64,000 bases of DNA from Sabellastarte sp. h YS-2021 (lineage: Eukaryota > Annelida > Polychaeta > Sabellida > Sabellidae). The notes beneath the pieces were generated by a model, which ran no database searches, was not told the DNA's origin, and was given only the letters and a program-made list of their open reading frames with translations. Positions 31,882-45,000 of this stretch are shown here, one piece after another. The stretch lies in assembly GCA_964017235.1 (NCBI GenBank), contig OZ024928.1, positions 87,043,566 through 87,107,565 on the forward strand, read 5' to 3'. Each line of letters opens with the position of its first letter. The first letter of the stretch is position 1. Position numbers and translations under genes: made by a program.

Positions 31882-32547
31882 TTATGTGGGTGTTCCACCA
31901 CACGACTAAGGCTCCCGATTAAGGGTTTTTGAGGGTCGGTTTCAGAAATATGCTTAGTCCCAGGCGTCCTGTAAGGGTCGGTTGTGGTCGGTTGTGGCCG
32001 TGAGAGAAATCAAACATGTTTGATATTTCTCCCGACCCCAACCGATTATTTTTTGCCGCCATAAACAAAATGTACAGTCCCAGGCTTCCTCAGGCCTCCT
32101 CAGACCAAAATTACACAGTCCTATGATGTCCCAGGCCGCCTGCGACCCTTAGTCCCCGACCCTTAGTCCCAGACCTCTATCACTTAGTCCCAGGCTTGGG
32201 GACGCCTGGGGACGCCTCAGGACACCTTGTGGGGTCGGGACTTAATCCTGGGTTAGTCGGGGGTTAGTCGGGGCTTAGTCCCAGGAGGCCTGAGGCGTCC
32301 TGGGACCCAGTCGGTTTGTCTACGACTAGAAAAATGGCTTAATCGGTTCTTAGTCCCAGACCAGTTGGGGACAGTCTGGGGCCTCCTGGGGCGTCCTGAG
32401 GCCGATCTGTAGTTAATCCCAGACCTTCATACCGATTCTGTCTTCCACCCCATTGGTCAATTTTTTTTCCATTTTTTCCAAGACTACCCACGATTAAGGG
32501 TCCCAGACAGGATCGGGGCTTAATCCTTTGGTGGAACAGGGGCATAA
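31882..32547. mobile_element. GC-rich MITE, copy 1
   Basis: Ends are inverted: TTATG and TGTTCCACCA at the left, TGGTGGAACA and CATAA at the right. The interior is much more GC-rich than its surroundings and repeats CTTAGTCCCAGGC-type phrases and their complements (GGGACTTAATCC). No transposase coding seen. Copy 2 lies 2.1 kb away in the same orientation. Confidence 0.75.
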
Positions 32548-32609
32548 GAACTGGACTAAAATCGATTCCTAAAGCAAGCTAGCTGTTGCCATTACAAAAC
32601 ATGTATGTA

Positions 32610-33160
32610 GAATTTGGAGATCACATTATCTGGTGTTCACCATTTTTTTGTTGTGGTCACCATATGATCTGGTGATCACTACACTATCTGGTGAGCACAG
32701 GTGCATCTAGTGAACGTGGTAAAATAAGTGTTAGAGCACCAGATGATCTAATTGTCACATCTCAACAGAGCATTACATAAAAGTAATGATCACCAAATGA
32801 AGTGGTGCTGACCGTTCATTATCTTTTGACCATCGGATAGTCTTATTATCACCAAATAATCTAGTGCTTACCACATCATCATGTGAGCAGCAAATAATAA
32901 ATGTGGTGATCACCAAATCATCTGGAGATCACATGTAAATAAGTTGGGAGCAATATACCATCTTGTGATCTCAAGAAAACAACCTAGTCAGTTGGTAATC
33001 ACTACATAATAATTAAGGCATGTTTACAAGATCTTCTTGAGCTCAAAAACATGATCCGGAGACCACCACATAATAAGGGGTGCTCACAAGGTTTTCTGGT
33101 GAACAACACATAATAAGTCTCACTGTTAGATGTTCTCGTGATCACGACTTGCTAAGCAGA
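32610..33160. repeat. Degenerate palindromic minisatellite (GGTGATCACC)
   Basis: Roughly 35-45-base units built on ATCTGGTGATCAC, CACCAAAT and ACATAATAA. GGTGATCACC is itself a palindrome. It fills the gap directly after MITE copy 1 and is strongly diverged. Confidence 0.6.
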
Positions 33161-33975
33161 AATCACAATGTGCTGATATAGTCTCTTTACTATGGGTAAC
33201 TGGTGAAAATACCGGCAGCACTTAATCTTTCAACAGTGCAAAAAGCATTTCCATGCTGGTGGCTACAATGGCATGTTGTTTGCCCTCAGTTTGCAAACTT
33301 TAATTAAATCTAGCCTTGCAATAGCTATATAAGTTTTCTTGCCATGCCACACAGGCTGTAGCTAAATTTGGACTATTGCATATACATGCATTAAATCTGA
33401 CCAACATATCTTTCCTTTCAAAAAATAAATGGGCACCTGGGTGAGGTGTGATTAAGAGGCCATATCTTCATTAAAGTATTGATGTCTGCAGGTCGGTAGG
33501 GCACAAACAAAAAATAGCTCCTGGCATTTCCGCATGTGAGAGAAATTTCGACTAAAATTCCAACCCATCCGTTATATTAAAACTCCAATTTTTCACAGAA
33601 TATTGTTCCTGAGGAAAGTGTCTTGAAATTGGGTTGGACCAATGTGGTATTCATACATTTTTGCTCTGAATGGTCTTTAGTTCTTGTCAAGCTCTTCTTG
33701 TATGGATTTAATAGTATTGTTGAAAGAATGATTCAACGGTTCCATATGATAGGCCCTTTTTGTGCAGTAGCTGGTGAGTTTATGTGCATTTGCTTTTGGA
33801 TTTTCAAATATCTGTTTGGATACCAACCAAAATTTTTATGAATTTAAAATAATGTACTATCAATTGACATCTTACCAAAACCTGTGCAGAAAATGAAATT
33901 TGAGTCCGAGGTTAAAATGTAAATTGTGAATGTTATATGGGTTCAAAATCAATCTTAGGCAAGCTTTACACATGG

Positions 33976-34701
33976 TTATGTGGGTGTTCCACCACACGAC
34001 TAAGGCTCCCGATTAAGGGTTTTTGAGGGTCGGTTTCAAAAATATGCTTAGTCCCAGGCTTCCTGTAAGGGTCGGTTGTGGTCGGTTGAGGCCGTGTGAG
34101 AAATCAAACATGTTTGATATATCTCCCGACCCCAACCGATTATTTTTTCCCGCCATAAACAAAATGTCCAGTCCCAGGCTTCCTCAGGCCTCCTCAGATC
34201 AAATTTACACAGTCCTATGCTGTCCCAGGCCGCCTGCGACCCTTAGTCGCCGACCCTTAGTCGCAGACCCTCTATACCTTAGTCCCAGGCTTCCTGCGAC
34301 CCTTAGTCCCATTGCAAAGCAAAAATCGGCTATCTCGGTCTGGGGACGCCTGGGGACGCCTCAGGACACCTTGTGGGGTCGGGACTTAATCCTGGGTTAG
34401 TCGGGGCTTAGTCCCAGGAGGCCTGAGGCGTCCTGGGACCCAGTCGGTTTGTCTACGACAGGATCGTGGTTCAAACCGACCAGAAAAATGGCTTAGTCTG
34501 TTCTTAGTCCCAGACCAGTTAGGGACTGTCTGGGGCCTCCTGGGGCGTCCTGAGGCCGATCTGTAGTTAATCCCAGACCTTCATACCGATTCTGTCTTCC
34601 ACCCCATTGGTCAATTTTTTTTCCATTTTTTCCAAGACTACCCACGATTAAGGGTCGCCGACAGGATCGGGGCTTAATCCTTTGGTGGAACAAGGGCATT
34701 A
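33976..34701. mobile_element. GC-rich MITE, copy 2
   Basis: Same ends and interior as copy 1, about 60 bases longer, including an extra block around 34285-34340. The 125-codon open frame through it is a by-product of GC-rich repeats and is not called. Confidence 0.75.
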
Positions 34702-35312
34702 TCCTGTGAAGTGAATTTGGCTAAGATATCCATGTAATGTTAACATTGAACAGAAAAATTGCTATTACATTGACAGCTACAGGGAGATCTAAATTTTACT
34801 TTAAATGGGCATCTTTGTCATGCTGTTTTAATTTATCAGAATAAATCTTAGATGGCAGCCAACAGATGACGCAACACACGAAAAAAGACCAAAAATAAGT
34901 GAGATATAGTCCTTTTTAAAGCTTAGTTTCATCATTTGACCTTGGAGGAGGGGTCACAGGTCAAATCTTACTGCATCAGAAGATTCACATTACATGGTTT
35001 CCAATATGTTAATTCTTTCCTATGCAATGTACAACAGATCTAAAACTTTATTGTAACATAGATTAATTAACAATTAATGCAGAACGTTTATGACAAAATT
35101 TACTCCTTTTACTATTTTGCTACAATATTCAAAGTAGCTATTTCTATCTTATCTAATGCCATAGAGATCCAACCTTAACATTATCTTGTAGCTAAGGATA
35201 AGGTTTGTGAATAACATATCTATGCAAGTACTCTACATGCAACAGTTTTTGAGTTAAAAGCCATTTACTCAGAACACCTAAAATAGTTTTTACTCACTTG
35301 ATTTAGACCCCA

Positions 35313-36250
35313 GGGGTCGGTTTCATGAAACCTCCTTAAGATAAAGGTCACCTTAAATTCTAGGATTTCCTTGATTTTCTCCCTCCGTTAAGAAATCTCA
35401 GTTTCACAAAGCCTCCTTCCTTAAAAGAGACCTTGAAAACTCCCTTGAATTTCAAGGAAGCTAAGGACCTACCTTAGATTTAAGGAAGTGTCCTTCAAGG
35501 AATGTTTATTAACTTTAATGAACATTGTAAGGTGAATCCACCTAAATGTATAGAAGTTGAAACATTATTGTCAAACCTACATCCACAAACAATGTTTTGC
35601 TGTTTATTTCATACAATTTGGTTGTTTACTAGTATTTCTTTAAAAATTGATGTTCAAAGTTTTGAAGTGAGAAACATATTCATGGAGTTTTCTTGAACAC
35701 AAAGGGACCCTCCCTTACTTTGGGTAAAAATTGTCATGTGACCTACTCTATTAATTTACAAAATATAATCATAATCAATCTGCAGTTTACAAAATTTATT
35801 AAAATGTAGTAACATTGCCTCCATAGGGTAATTTAGGTACAAAATAAGTGCACAAGTACACATGTACTTACAGTGAAAGAAAAACATTGGTGTGGTTATA
35901 GGTTTTGGAAACAACTCCCAAAAGAAATAAAAATGCAAATCATGTATCTGAAAATTAAAATGTACCTAATGTACCAAGATTAAAATAGTTAAAATGCTAA
36001 AATGCAATTTACTCTCTTAATATTTAAAATAAATTGTGTGAAGGTTATATAAGCAATGGAGGGGAAATTCCAAGCAGTGTGGTTATACAGGGAATCATCC
36101 TTCCTTTGTTTTAAGGAAAATCTTTGGTAAGGTGGAATAAAGGAGGCTTTGTGAAACAGGATTTAAGGGAAGCCTTGCCAAAGGTTAGAAATCGCCCTTC
36201 CTTTACTTTAAGGAAGGAAAAAACAAAGGAGGCTTTGTGAAACCGGCCCC
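35313..36250. mobile_element. TIR element (GGGGYCGGTTTCA family), long copy
   Basis: The left end is GGGGTCGGTTTCATGAAACC; the right end is its near inverse (TTTGTGAAACCGGCCCC). Internal copies of GTTTCACAAAGCCTCC and AAGGAAGG occur near both ends. Middle AT-rich and non-coding. Non-autonomous DNA transposon. Confidence 0.7.
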
Positions 36251-36744
36251 TGGCCTACAAAAAAGTTAGGGTGGCAAGACATCATACCCACCAATTAATG
36301 CACCAAATATAAAATAAATCTGAAAGAAACTGTACCATATAGCTTGACCACAAGCAATAGTCCAAATTTTTTACGTTTTTAACTCCCCATAGCATAATTT
36401 AACTCCTGTGCTACCAAAATAATAGGGTGCAGCTGGCCAGATCTCTGCCATTGCAGGCCACTTGCAAAGTTTAAAAGATATCCAAAAAGAAATGTGGCTT
36501 GTAGGCTGAACACAAGAAAATCTCCGTGGATGCGGATGATACAGTAACTGGCCTCCAGTACATAATGAACTGTATGGATAATTGTCAGAAATGAGGATGT
36601 TAAATATTGTACAGAAGTTTGGATTTTACATCCCCTCCAACAACTAAGGTCATGTCAAGACAGGTGCTCAGTGCATCTTACATGAGATAGATTACTCTAC
36701 AAATGTGAGAGCCAAGTGATTAATAAGAGTACTTGAAGAACATA

Positions 36745-36991
36745 TACCTCTGCCAAGGTCCAACACCTCCTATGCTGCTTATGAGTGTGATGACAAAAAT
36801 AATCCTGTTAAAAATTCCTAGATCCAGATGGAATTTAATCATCTGTCCTTTGCACCACTGTCAACATTTCCAGAAATTTTAACCAAAATCCATCCAAACC
36901 TTTTTCAGTGATTTTCCAAATAAACAGATTAAACAGACAAAAGTTGGCCTCCATAATATAACCAATTACATAACCACCTTGGCAGAAGTAA
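36745..36991. mobile_element. MITE with CCTCTGCCAAGG inverted ends
   Basis: CCTCTGCCAAGG at the left and CCTTGGCAGAAG at the right are inverted. Relatives or fragments are at 25780-26040, 40780-40985, 41170-41370 and 54370-54630, recognised by CACCAAGG and CCTCCTTGGGCAGAGGTAA ends and internal TTTGGAGTTTTC-like text. Confidence 0.6.
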
Positions 36992-37804
36992 TAACCACAT
37001 TGACACTGAGACCTCAGTGTAATTATAATACAAACTTTAATGTTAATAGTTTATTCAATAACTAACAACAACATACATGTAGCATTGGTAACATTTGTTA
37101 CCAAAATGAACATTTTAACCCCAAAGCTATACTGCATCTAATTGACTTTAACACTATATATATTGTAAAGCATTAGCCAATTTGTAGTATTATTTGCTAA
37201 TGCCAATATATGTATCACAACTTAAAAGCAGAAGCATTTACAACTATCACCTAAAATTACCATAGTATTACCTTTTTAATACCCTAATCCCACTGTCCTG
37301 AATCACTGTCAAAAATCACATCAGTTTGACTGAAATTCAAGAGCAGTTCCTATGTTTCTATTACCATCACAGAAATGTTCTCGAGTGTTGCTAATGCTGT
37401 GTTTTTGCCGGTTGTAAATACGAGTTCACATCCTGTAAATTTGTCAAGAACAATGTCACGGGTCATATTTACCACTGGTGAGTTGGGTGCCTGCAGAAAC
37501 TCTTCAGTTTGTGACCTTCACCTCTAATGACAACAAAGAAGCAGTATACATGTGCTTTTTGTGTAAAAATATGTCAGGTAAAGTGTTTTAAAGTTCTGGA
37601 TTTTGTTAATAACCTTGGAAAAGGCATAACAAATAAAATATATCTGGATACATCCTTTACATGGTGGATAGCAAAATATTTTGATTTCTTTGTCTTTGTC
37701 ATTTTCGTTTGTTTACATTAAAATATAAACACACAGGAGGTGAATAACCTAAGAACGGTCAAAGCTTTCCACTGGTATATACGAACTCACGAGTGGTGCA
37801 CACT

Positions 37805-38175
37805 GGGGCCAGTTTCACGAAGCCTCCTTTGGAAAGGACCTCCTTTAGTAAAGGAAGGGCATTTTTATTTCTTTGGGAAGACCACCTTAAAATTCAGTTT
37901 CACAAAGCCTCCTTTAACTCTCCTTACCATAGGTCTTCCTTGAAACTTAAGGAGGGAACAAATGTCGTTTAAATTTATTGAACATTCTTTGAAGGACACT
38001 TCCTTAAATTTAAGGTAAGTCCTTAGTTTCCTTGAAATTCAAGGGAGTTTTCAAGGTCTCCTTTAAGGAAGAAAGCTTTGTAAAGCTCTGATTTTTAAAG
38101 GAGGGAGAAATTCAAGAAAATCTTTAAATATTAGGTGACCTTTATCTAAAGGTCAGGCTTCATGAAACCGACACC
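37805..38175. mobile_element. TIR element (GGGGYCGGTTTCA family), short copy
   Basis: The left end is GGGGCCAGTTTCACGAAGCC; the right end is GGCTTCATGAAACCGACACC. It shares AGTTTCACAAAGCCTCC and GGAAGTGTCC-type phrases with 35313-36250. It looks like an internally deleted relative. Confidence 0.65.
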
Positions 38176-38982
38176 TGATATCTAGTACTTCAAAGAAAAC
38201 GCTTCTCCACAGAATTTTAGTTAAAGGGGTTAAACTCACCTTGTGCCAGAGATTTCAATCTCTTGCCTAGTTTTGCACATGTAAATATATTGGTGCAAAA
38301 TTCCAATAAAATAAGAAGTCACATGTCAACAGATGGTACTGGTAACTGATAATAATGATCTAGATAAACCCTTCATCAAAGTATAAATCAGAGGCTTATG
38401 GCTATGTCAATAGTCTCAAGCCAGCAAAATAAAGCTCTCCTGTAATTCTTTGCCTGTGGAAATCAATGTTTCAAGTCAAGATAAACATTTTGTATGGTAG
38501 AAACACTCGTAGTAGTGTGTAAAATCTGTCATTGAGCACACTCCCATTTTTTGAATTTTGGGAAATTTTAACCCAAATTTGTGATGATTGTGAATATTTG
38601 AGATTATCTATCTTCTTAGGTGGAAATTTATGTAAATGTAGCTGCTCCTCTCTTAATTTGAAGGAATATGTATATATTAAGAAAATTTTAGATACTGTGG
38701 TAAATGTTTAAATGATTTATAACTCCTTACATGTTTGTATGTTTATATTTTTAATGTCAATTCTTTCATAGGCTTAACTTTATACTACTGATAATATAAA
38801 ATATTTTCTGAAATTGATAATGGTCAAAATATTAAAAAGTGATAAATAGATCTTTAACAAAACTTTAGATAACACAAGTGAAGCAATTTATGTGTTATAA
38901 CATTCTGCCACTAACAAATTAAAAAGACAACACATGTAAATACATGACAACTCTAAATACTTCCATGCATTAAATCTACAGT

Positions 38983-39060
38983 AGAACCTCGATTATCTGA
39001 ACCCCATGGGAGACATACAATCTGGTCGGATAATCGAGGGGTTTGTATAGATGAAGAAAG
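38983..39060. mobile_element. Tigger/pogo-like end fragment
   Basis: CAGTAGAACCTCGATTATC is the classic terminal sequence of pogo/Tigger-type DNA transposons, followed by GGTCGGATAATCGAGG. No matching inverted end was found to the right, so it is probably truncated. Confidence 0.5.
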
Positions 39061-39649
39061 TTGAAATTCACTGTCTATGGATTACTGAGTGGGCGATAAT
39101 TGAAGAAATATCATTTTTATGCTCTAAACATAGACGTTGGTGGTCACTGATAAAATAATTTAATATATTTGTGTCATATAATATAAATAACCCTCCAATA
39201 GTCACTTATTTGTTCCATATTCATGGATATCATTATTTTTATTTGAAATATTATGTGGACTAATGAACTGGGTGTGTTCGGTTGGTACTTGCATTTTTGA
39301 CGTTTTAATTTTAGATTAACATCGTCCCGCATTTTGTCAATTGAAAAACTCCAGGAGATTATTCATTGTAAAACCCCAAGCGAACATGCCTTAAGTGATA
39401 TGTGTGTTTGGTTGGTAATGCATTGTTGACATCGTTTCTTTTAATACACATCAGTCTGTGAACCTACTCCGGGAGACTATAAATTATGAAACCCAAATTG
39501 AACACGCTCTCATTGATAAGCGCATTATCAAAGAAGTTGTGTAGCGGACTCCTGTAATTGAATTAATCCCTCCCCTATTGTAACAATGGTGAGAAAGATC
39601 AAAGAAGTTAAGCGTTTCTGTGAATGGTACATTTTATAAAGCACTAGAA

Positions 39650-39836
39650 TTGATAGTTTCAAGTAGTGCACTGAAGCGGCCACCTATCCCAGTACTAACA
39701 TAGCCCCTTGTGGCTTTACTTCAGTGAACAGACAGGTACTCATCACGTTACACCACAATTCATGAAAGTCCAGAGACAAAAAAATAGTGATCTATAGAAG
39801 CTCGAGCCTTGCTAGAGCTCGCGCTTGAAAAAAACC
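39650..39836 (-). mobile_element. 5S-rRNA-derived SINE
   Basis: The reverse strand reads TTTGTCTCTGGACTTTCATG, then a diverged 5S internal promoter (CACTGAAGTAAAGCC, GTTAGTACTGGGATAGGTG). It is a reverse-oriented relative of the elements at 59587 and 63552, and the most diverged of the three. Confidence 0.65.
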
Positions 39837-39879
39837 ATGAAGCAACTTATGCAAAATAGAATTACTTAAGTAATATTCA

Positions 39880-40770
39880 GTGGTAAATAACACATAAAAT
39901 GACCTATGTTCTGTTTTGAAAACACACTGATGTGCATGCATGTTATAGCTGATAGAGAATTTAGATTTAAATCTAAGTGGAAAAAATGATTAATATTCAT
40001 ATATAACATGTGTAAACCTATGAATATTCACATACAATGTTTGGAAAAGTAGAGTTAATCAGTCTTTACATATAACACATGAATATGATCAATATTCATA
40101 TATAGCATATAACCTGTAGAAAACTGCTATTCAAAGGCATATCATGTGTGAAAATAATTAATATTTGGAAAACACAACTATAACATGCAAACCCTTTACA
40201 GTTGAAAAGACAGCACCTTTTGCCATGTTGATCAATATTTACGACCATACAGTCATGTAAAATGATCAACATTTACTTATTACATGTCAAAACTGACCAA
40301 GATTCAGAGCTGAAAACACACGAAGAGTAACTACACACAAGTTTTTGTGAGCACATATAAAGCCATTATAAAGTCATTGTAGAGTCATACAAAAGTACTA
40401 GATTTTTATTCAATGACCCAATTGTACTAACATGCAAGACAAGGTCTTTTTTCTACAGATCACACTGCCTACAGTCATTTTGATCAATATTAATAATATT
40501 TACATGTGACAGATGGTCAATCTCTACTTATAACATGTGAAAAACAATCAATAATAAGAGTACACATAAACAGTTAATACATGATATAAAAGTACTTCAT
40601 TCATATTCAATCACCCAGGCACTTAAATTAACTGGTAAGAAGAGAAATCTATCTTTACAGTTGAGAAGACAGAACCTCCAGCCATTTGGATCTGTATTCA
40701 TTAGCAGCATGTAAAAAACAATGAATATTCAGTGAACACATCAACAACTAGAAAGCATTTGTAGAGAACA
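39880..40770. repeat. Degenerate tandem repeat (AATATTCATATATAACATG)
   Basis: Irregular units of about 50-80 bases with phrases such as GATCAATATTCA, TATAACATGTGAAAA and GAAGACAGCACC, heavily diverged. No coding signal. Confidence 0.5.
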
Positions 40771-42044
40771 GACCTCCACCAAGGCACAGTTATGAAAAGT
40801 TAGGATTATTTTTAATCCAGAATATGATCAGAATCTTTTCAAAAAATTTGATCTCTTCTTCCTTTGTCCAAGTCCCTATACCCACATGGCAAAGATCTGT
40901 TCATTAACTTTGGAGTTTTCATGAACACAAACAAACAGGCAGACAAATGAACACACCCAAAAATGTGACCTCCTGCTGGAGGTAATAACTACAGTCCACT
41001 AATAATCCTTTGCCATTAAATACAAAGCAAAGTAATATAAAAGTACTTCATTGACAGGAAACCCTGTTCAGTCCAGCGCAAAGGGAACTTAAAAAAACGT
41101 CCAATTAGCCAAGATATTCAGGTGACATAGGGACATGGCTTATGTATAAGCCAGAATGTACAGGTATACCATTTTGTTAGTAGAATTAGTAATGAACCAG
41201 ACAGAGATCCAGATCCATCTCAAAATTTAATGGGATCTAGTAACGTTTGACCAAGACCCAGCTTCTGATTTTTTTGTATGAAGTTCCAACTATTAGTATT
41301 TGCATAATCCTGCTAACAAACAGACAAATAAATGGTCGTGAAAATAATGCCTCCTTGGGCAGAGGTAAATATTCAATATACCGTGGCATGTACAGACTGC
41401 CTAAGAGGCATACTGATCAAAAGCCAAGCTACTCACCTCAGCGATTTACACAGACACCCCCACCCCCACCACTATAAACACAGGAACTCTCCATCCGCTC
41501 CCTACCATGATACAACCACAAGATTTTTACTAAAAAAGATTTTTACTAAAAACCAGAGAGTAACAAATAAAAATTCTAGCTACTCTCCTGAGACAGATCA
41601 TATCACTGAAACTGGTACACCAAGGATCCAATATTTAATATTTTCTACTTAGCATATGAAATTCTACTTAACACAGCTCCTCTTAAAGGTATTTGAGTAT
41701 AGAGTAAGAAATGTCAAATTCGCCAGAGGAATACTATGTGGAATTTACCATTGAAGGAAGTCCCTTCTATTTCTTAGACTTTTGCCAAATCTTAAATACA
41801 CTTGTGTGATATTTGTGACTGTATTAGGCTTCTGACCGCCTCTGATGCTAAACTGCTACAAATTTTGATTACAATGTCAAATGAACAACTTCACATAGTA
41901 TGACAAATTTTGAAAGTCTAACTCTATATTCAGTAACCCAATCTATATTAACATGTGAGAAAGGATCTATATCTACAGTTCAGCATACACTACCCATACT
42001 TGTTCTTACTCAATGTAGCAATTATTGCCATTGAGGCTGCAGAA

Positions 42045-45000
42045 TTAACAACGACATTTGCTTGGCTTCTTTCCTTCGGTTTCACTTTTAACCTCATCTT
42101 CACCTAGTTTCACTTTCTCTTCAATCTCCTTTTTCACAACTTCTTCATCCGCAACATCATCATCACTCTCTTCCTCTGGGGATTTCCCTGCCATTGTCTA
42201 TTCAGAGTAAAATGAGAAAAAAATGGTCATTGTGAGATTAAGCAAATTACCACGATTATCCCTGCTTGAAGTATGAAATCTCTTTGAATGTGTGGAGCAC
42301 AACATACAGAATATTTAATTTATATTCAGATTACCATTTTCTAATCATTTTGTTTTCATTAACCATTCATTGTCGAATGGCTTGATGATTCTAATCTACT
42401 GTCTCCATGGTTGGCCAAATCCATGTCTTTGAAAATTCCCACCCCCCTTATCCTGTGTAATTGCTGATTTGTCATTTTCTGAGGTAGATTACCCTAATAT
42501 TAGATCAAATTTACTTATGTTATATCAGTTTTAAATTATATCAGTTTAGTAATTATTTCTCAATTTATTTCAAGTAGATTTGTTCATATGTTCCTTCACA
42601 CTGCTTTTCCTAAGTATTTGCTCTATATCTTTCTTTTTATATTTGTACTTTCATATATTTGTACCAGGTCCAGTCAGAGTGATGGTAATTTCCCTGTTGT
42701 ACCTAAGTTCCATTTATCTGCTCAAAAATCTGAAAAAAACTTTGGTTACAGCTTTGCTCCTAAGATTAGAATGCTTGGCCTGATGAGATTCATGCATCCC
42801 TCTTTTTTGGTCTTGACTCTCGATATCCCTCTGGTATTCTCTGTGATGCTTGATCCCTATCTGTCCCTGGATACTAGTTTTGGTTGACCATTTTGATGAT
42901 GTTGCGCCTTAGGGATTCCTTATAATTAGCAAAGGGGAAATTAAGCGCTACAAAAGTCCAATTAAAATTAGAATTTACATCAATTGTCTCCAGTTGGTGT
43001 GTCCTAAAATCTAGGATAACCAGATTTGCGCCATTTCTTTCAGAATACCTGACTTGGTTTTCATTCTCATAACTATCCATGTCTAGGTTTTGTAAATATT
43101 TGGTCATATCACCCATTTCAGGGAGCAGTAATGGTAACTTATTATATTGAAAATGTCACTTTCACACTCAATTGTAAAGGTCAAAACTGAGGTTTTACCT
43201 AGTTGTCAATGGCTAAGGTCATATCATGAGAAGCCACCAGTGAATCTCACATGTTGGCAGGAGCTGGGGTTTAATACACGACTGCCAGCGAAAAACAACA
43301 AATTTAAAAATCAAATGATAAAAGGGTCACATGGGCATTCACATACAAGGAATTTAATTGTGAAGGTGACCTAATAATATTTTGAGTCAAAGGACTGATC
43401 TCATCTGTTTGATTTTTAGAAATTAGAATTACTCTACAGGTTGCATATTGACAAAATCGACCCTCAAGTATAGAGGAATAATTAGTTAAAACAAATTTTC
43501 ATGAAAAATTACTAAAATTTTCTTCCAGCTGAAATTTCCATCTCTACATTGTATTATAGGAATTACTTGTGTTACATCACAATGGCAGAATTTAAATAAG
43601 TTAAATCTTTCTATCAAGCTTACCATGTTGACAAGACAGTTTATTGCCTCATTGATATTGTCTCCAGTTTTGGCACTAGTTTCAAAGTACTCCATCCTGA
43701 AAGGAACCAAAATGCATCATTGAAAGTGATAAGATTTACATCCATCATTTTGTCATAGTCCTCTAACATTGTGATGCTTTCATCTAAAATTAATAGGATT
43801 TATTTGCATTTTGCAGCTATTTATAAATCACTACATTTTGTCCAAGTCGGCACAGACACCATGACACACAAGAGTATATTTTGGATTTACTATGATTTAG
43901 TAAAAGTATAAGGAATCACCTTTTCTAGAAAGCCAGCATAATAAAAGACAATGTCTCAGCAAAGCATGTGAGGATTCTCAGAAAAAACATACTCTATCTA
44001 ATAGTCTAGCAATCTTGACTGATTGAAGAGGTAGGAATGTCACCATCAGATTTTCAATTAACATACTAATTGACTAATTTGGATTAAACATGAATTTCAA
44101 CATTTTGTACAGATCATATCAGGACCAGTGAACCAGAAGAAGCAAAATATTGCATATATAGTTGGTCAAGATTCTACATCAAAACCACCAACTTTACCCA
44201 CATAAATGTCAAGGGGTAGGATATGAGCTCATCATCTCAGAGGAAGCAGGGGAAGGTTTCAGCCACTAAACCCAAGTGTCTCCTTTCTATGAATGGAAAC
44301 AGTCATGGGTGCGATAGTCATACACAGTAACTTTCAAAAGCAAAATATATAGCAATTTTCACCCCAATTCCTCTGCCTTTTTTCTGGCAACTTCTTCATC
44401 AACTTGTCGCTGGTCTGTCAGATCGACTTTATTTCCGCAGAGAATGATTTTTGGATCAGCAACTTCAGCCGAAGATTTGATAACATCTACCCAGTGGTCA
44501 AGCTTTGCAAATGATTGTTCACTTGTCACATCAAACATCAGAAGAAAGTTTTTGGATGAGCGAAAGTAGGCTGTTGTGATACTCTGGAATCTGGAACACA
44601 CACAAAAATTTCTTTCTTGTTTCCATTTAAATTACAGGGCACCATATTGTTTACTGAAGAGCAAACTTTACATGTTTATGAAATATTTACCCGTGCAAAG
44701 TTTAATTATTACCATAGGTAAAAGGCAATTTGAAAATAAAACAAAGACAACTTATGTCTTTGTGATTTGTCCAAGTGTGTTCATTATGAGCTGTTTTAAA
44801 TATCAAAACTGATTATCTGTGTGACACCACATCATGATATCCCTGAAAAAAATTGATTGATTTACTGTTTTGGGCTGTTTTCATTAAATTGATATATCAA
44901 TATGCTACTACACAAAGGTTGTCCTGGACAAAATGTGCTCAGCATAATTAAATTCACATATGCATGGCTGTAGAGATGTTTCTTCAACCTAAAAGGGAAG

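Larger units (their letters stand above)
38180..42000. other. Intergenic DNA downstream of gene A, no coding seen
   Basis: AT-rich DNA with the Tigger-like end, a 5S SINE, a degenerate tandem repeat and MITE fragments. The frames at 41247-41652 overlap repeat ends and a CCCCCACCCCCACC run and resemble no known protein. Confidence 0.6.

Noticed and set aside
34023-34400. 125-codon open frame
   Set aside because: It lies wholly inside a GC-rich MITE made of short repeats; the equivalent region in the other copy does not keep the frame.
42580-42887. Hydrophobic open frame of 99 codons on the plus strand
   Set aside because: It lies in gene A's last intron, has no family resemblance, and its apparent membrane segments reflect T-rich sequence.
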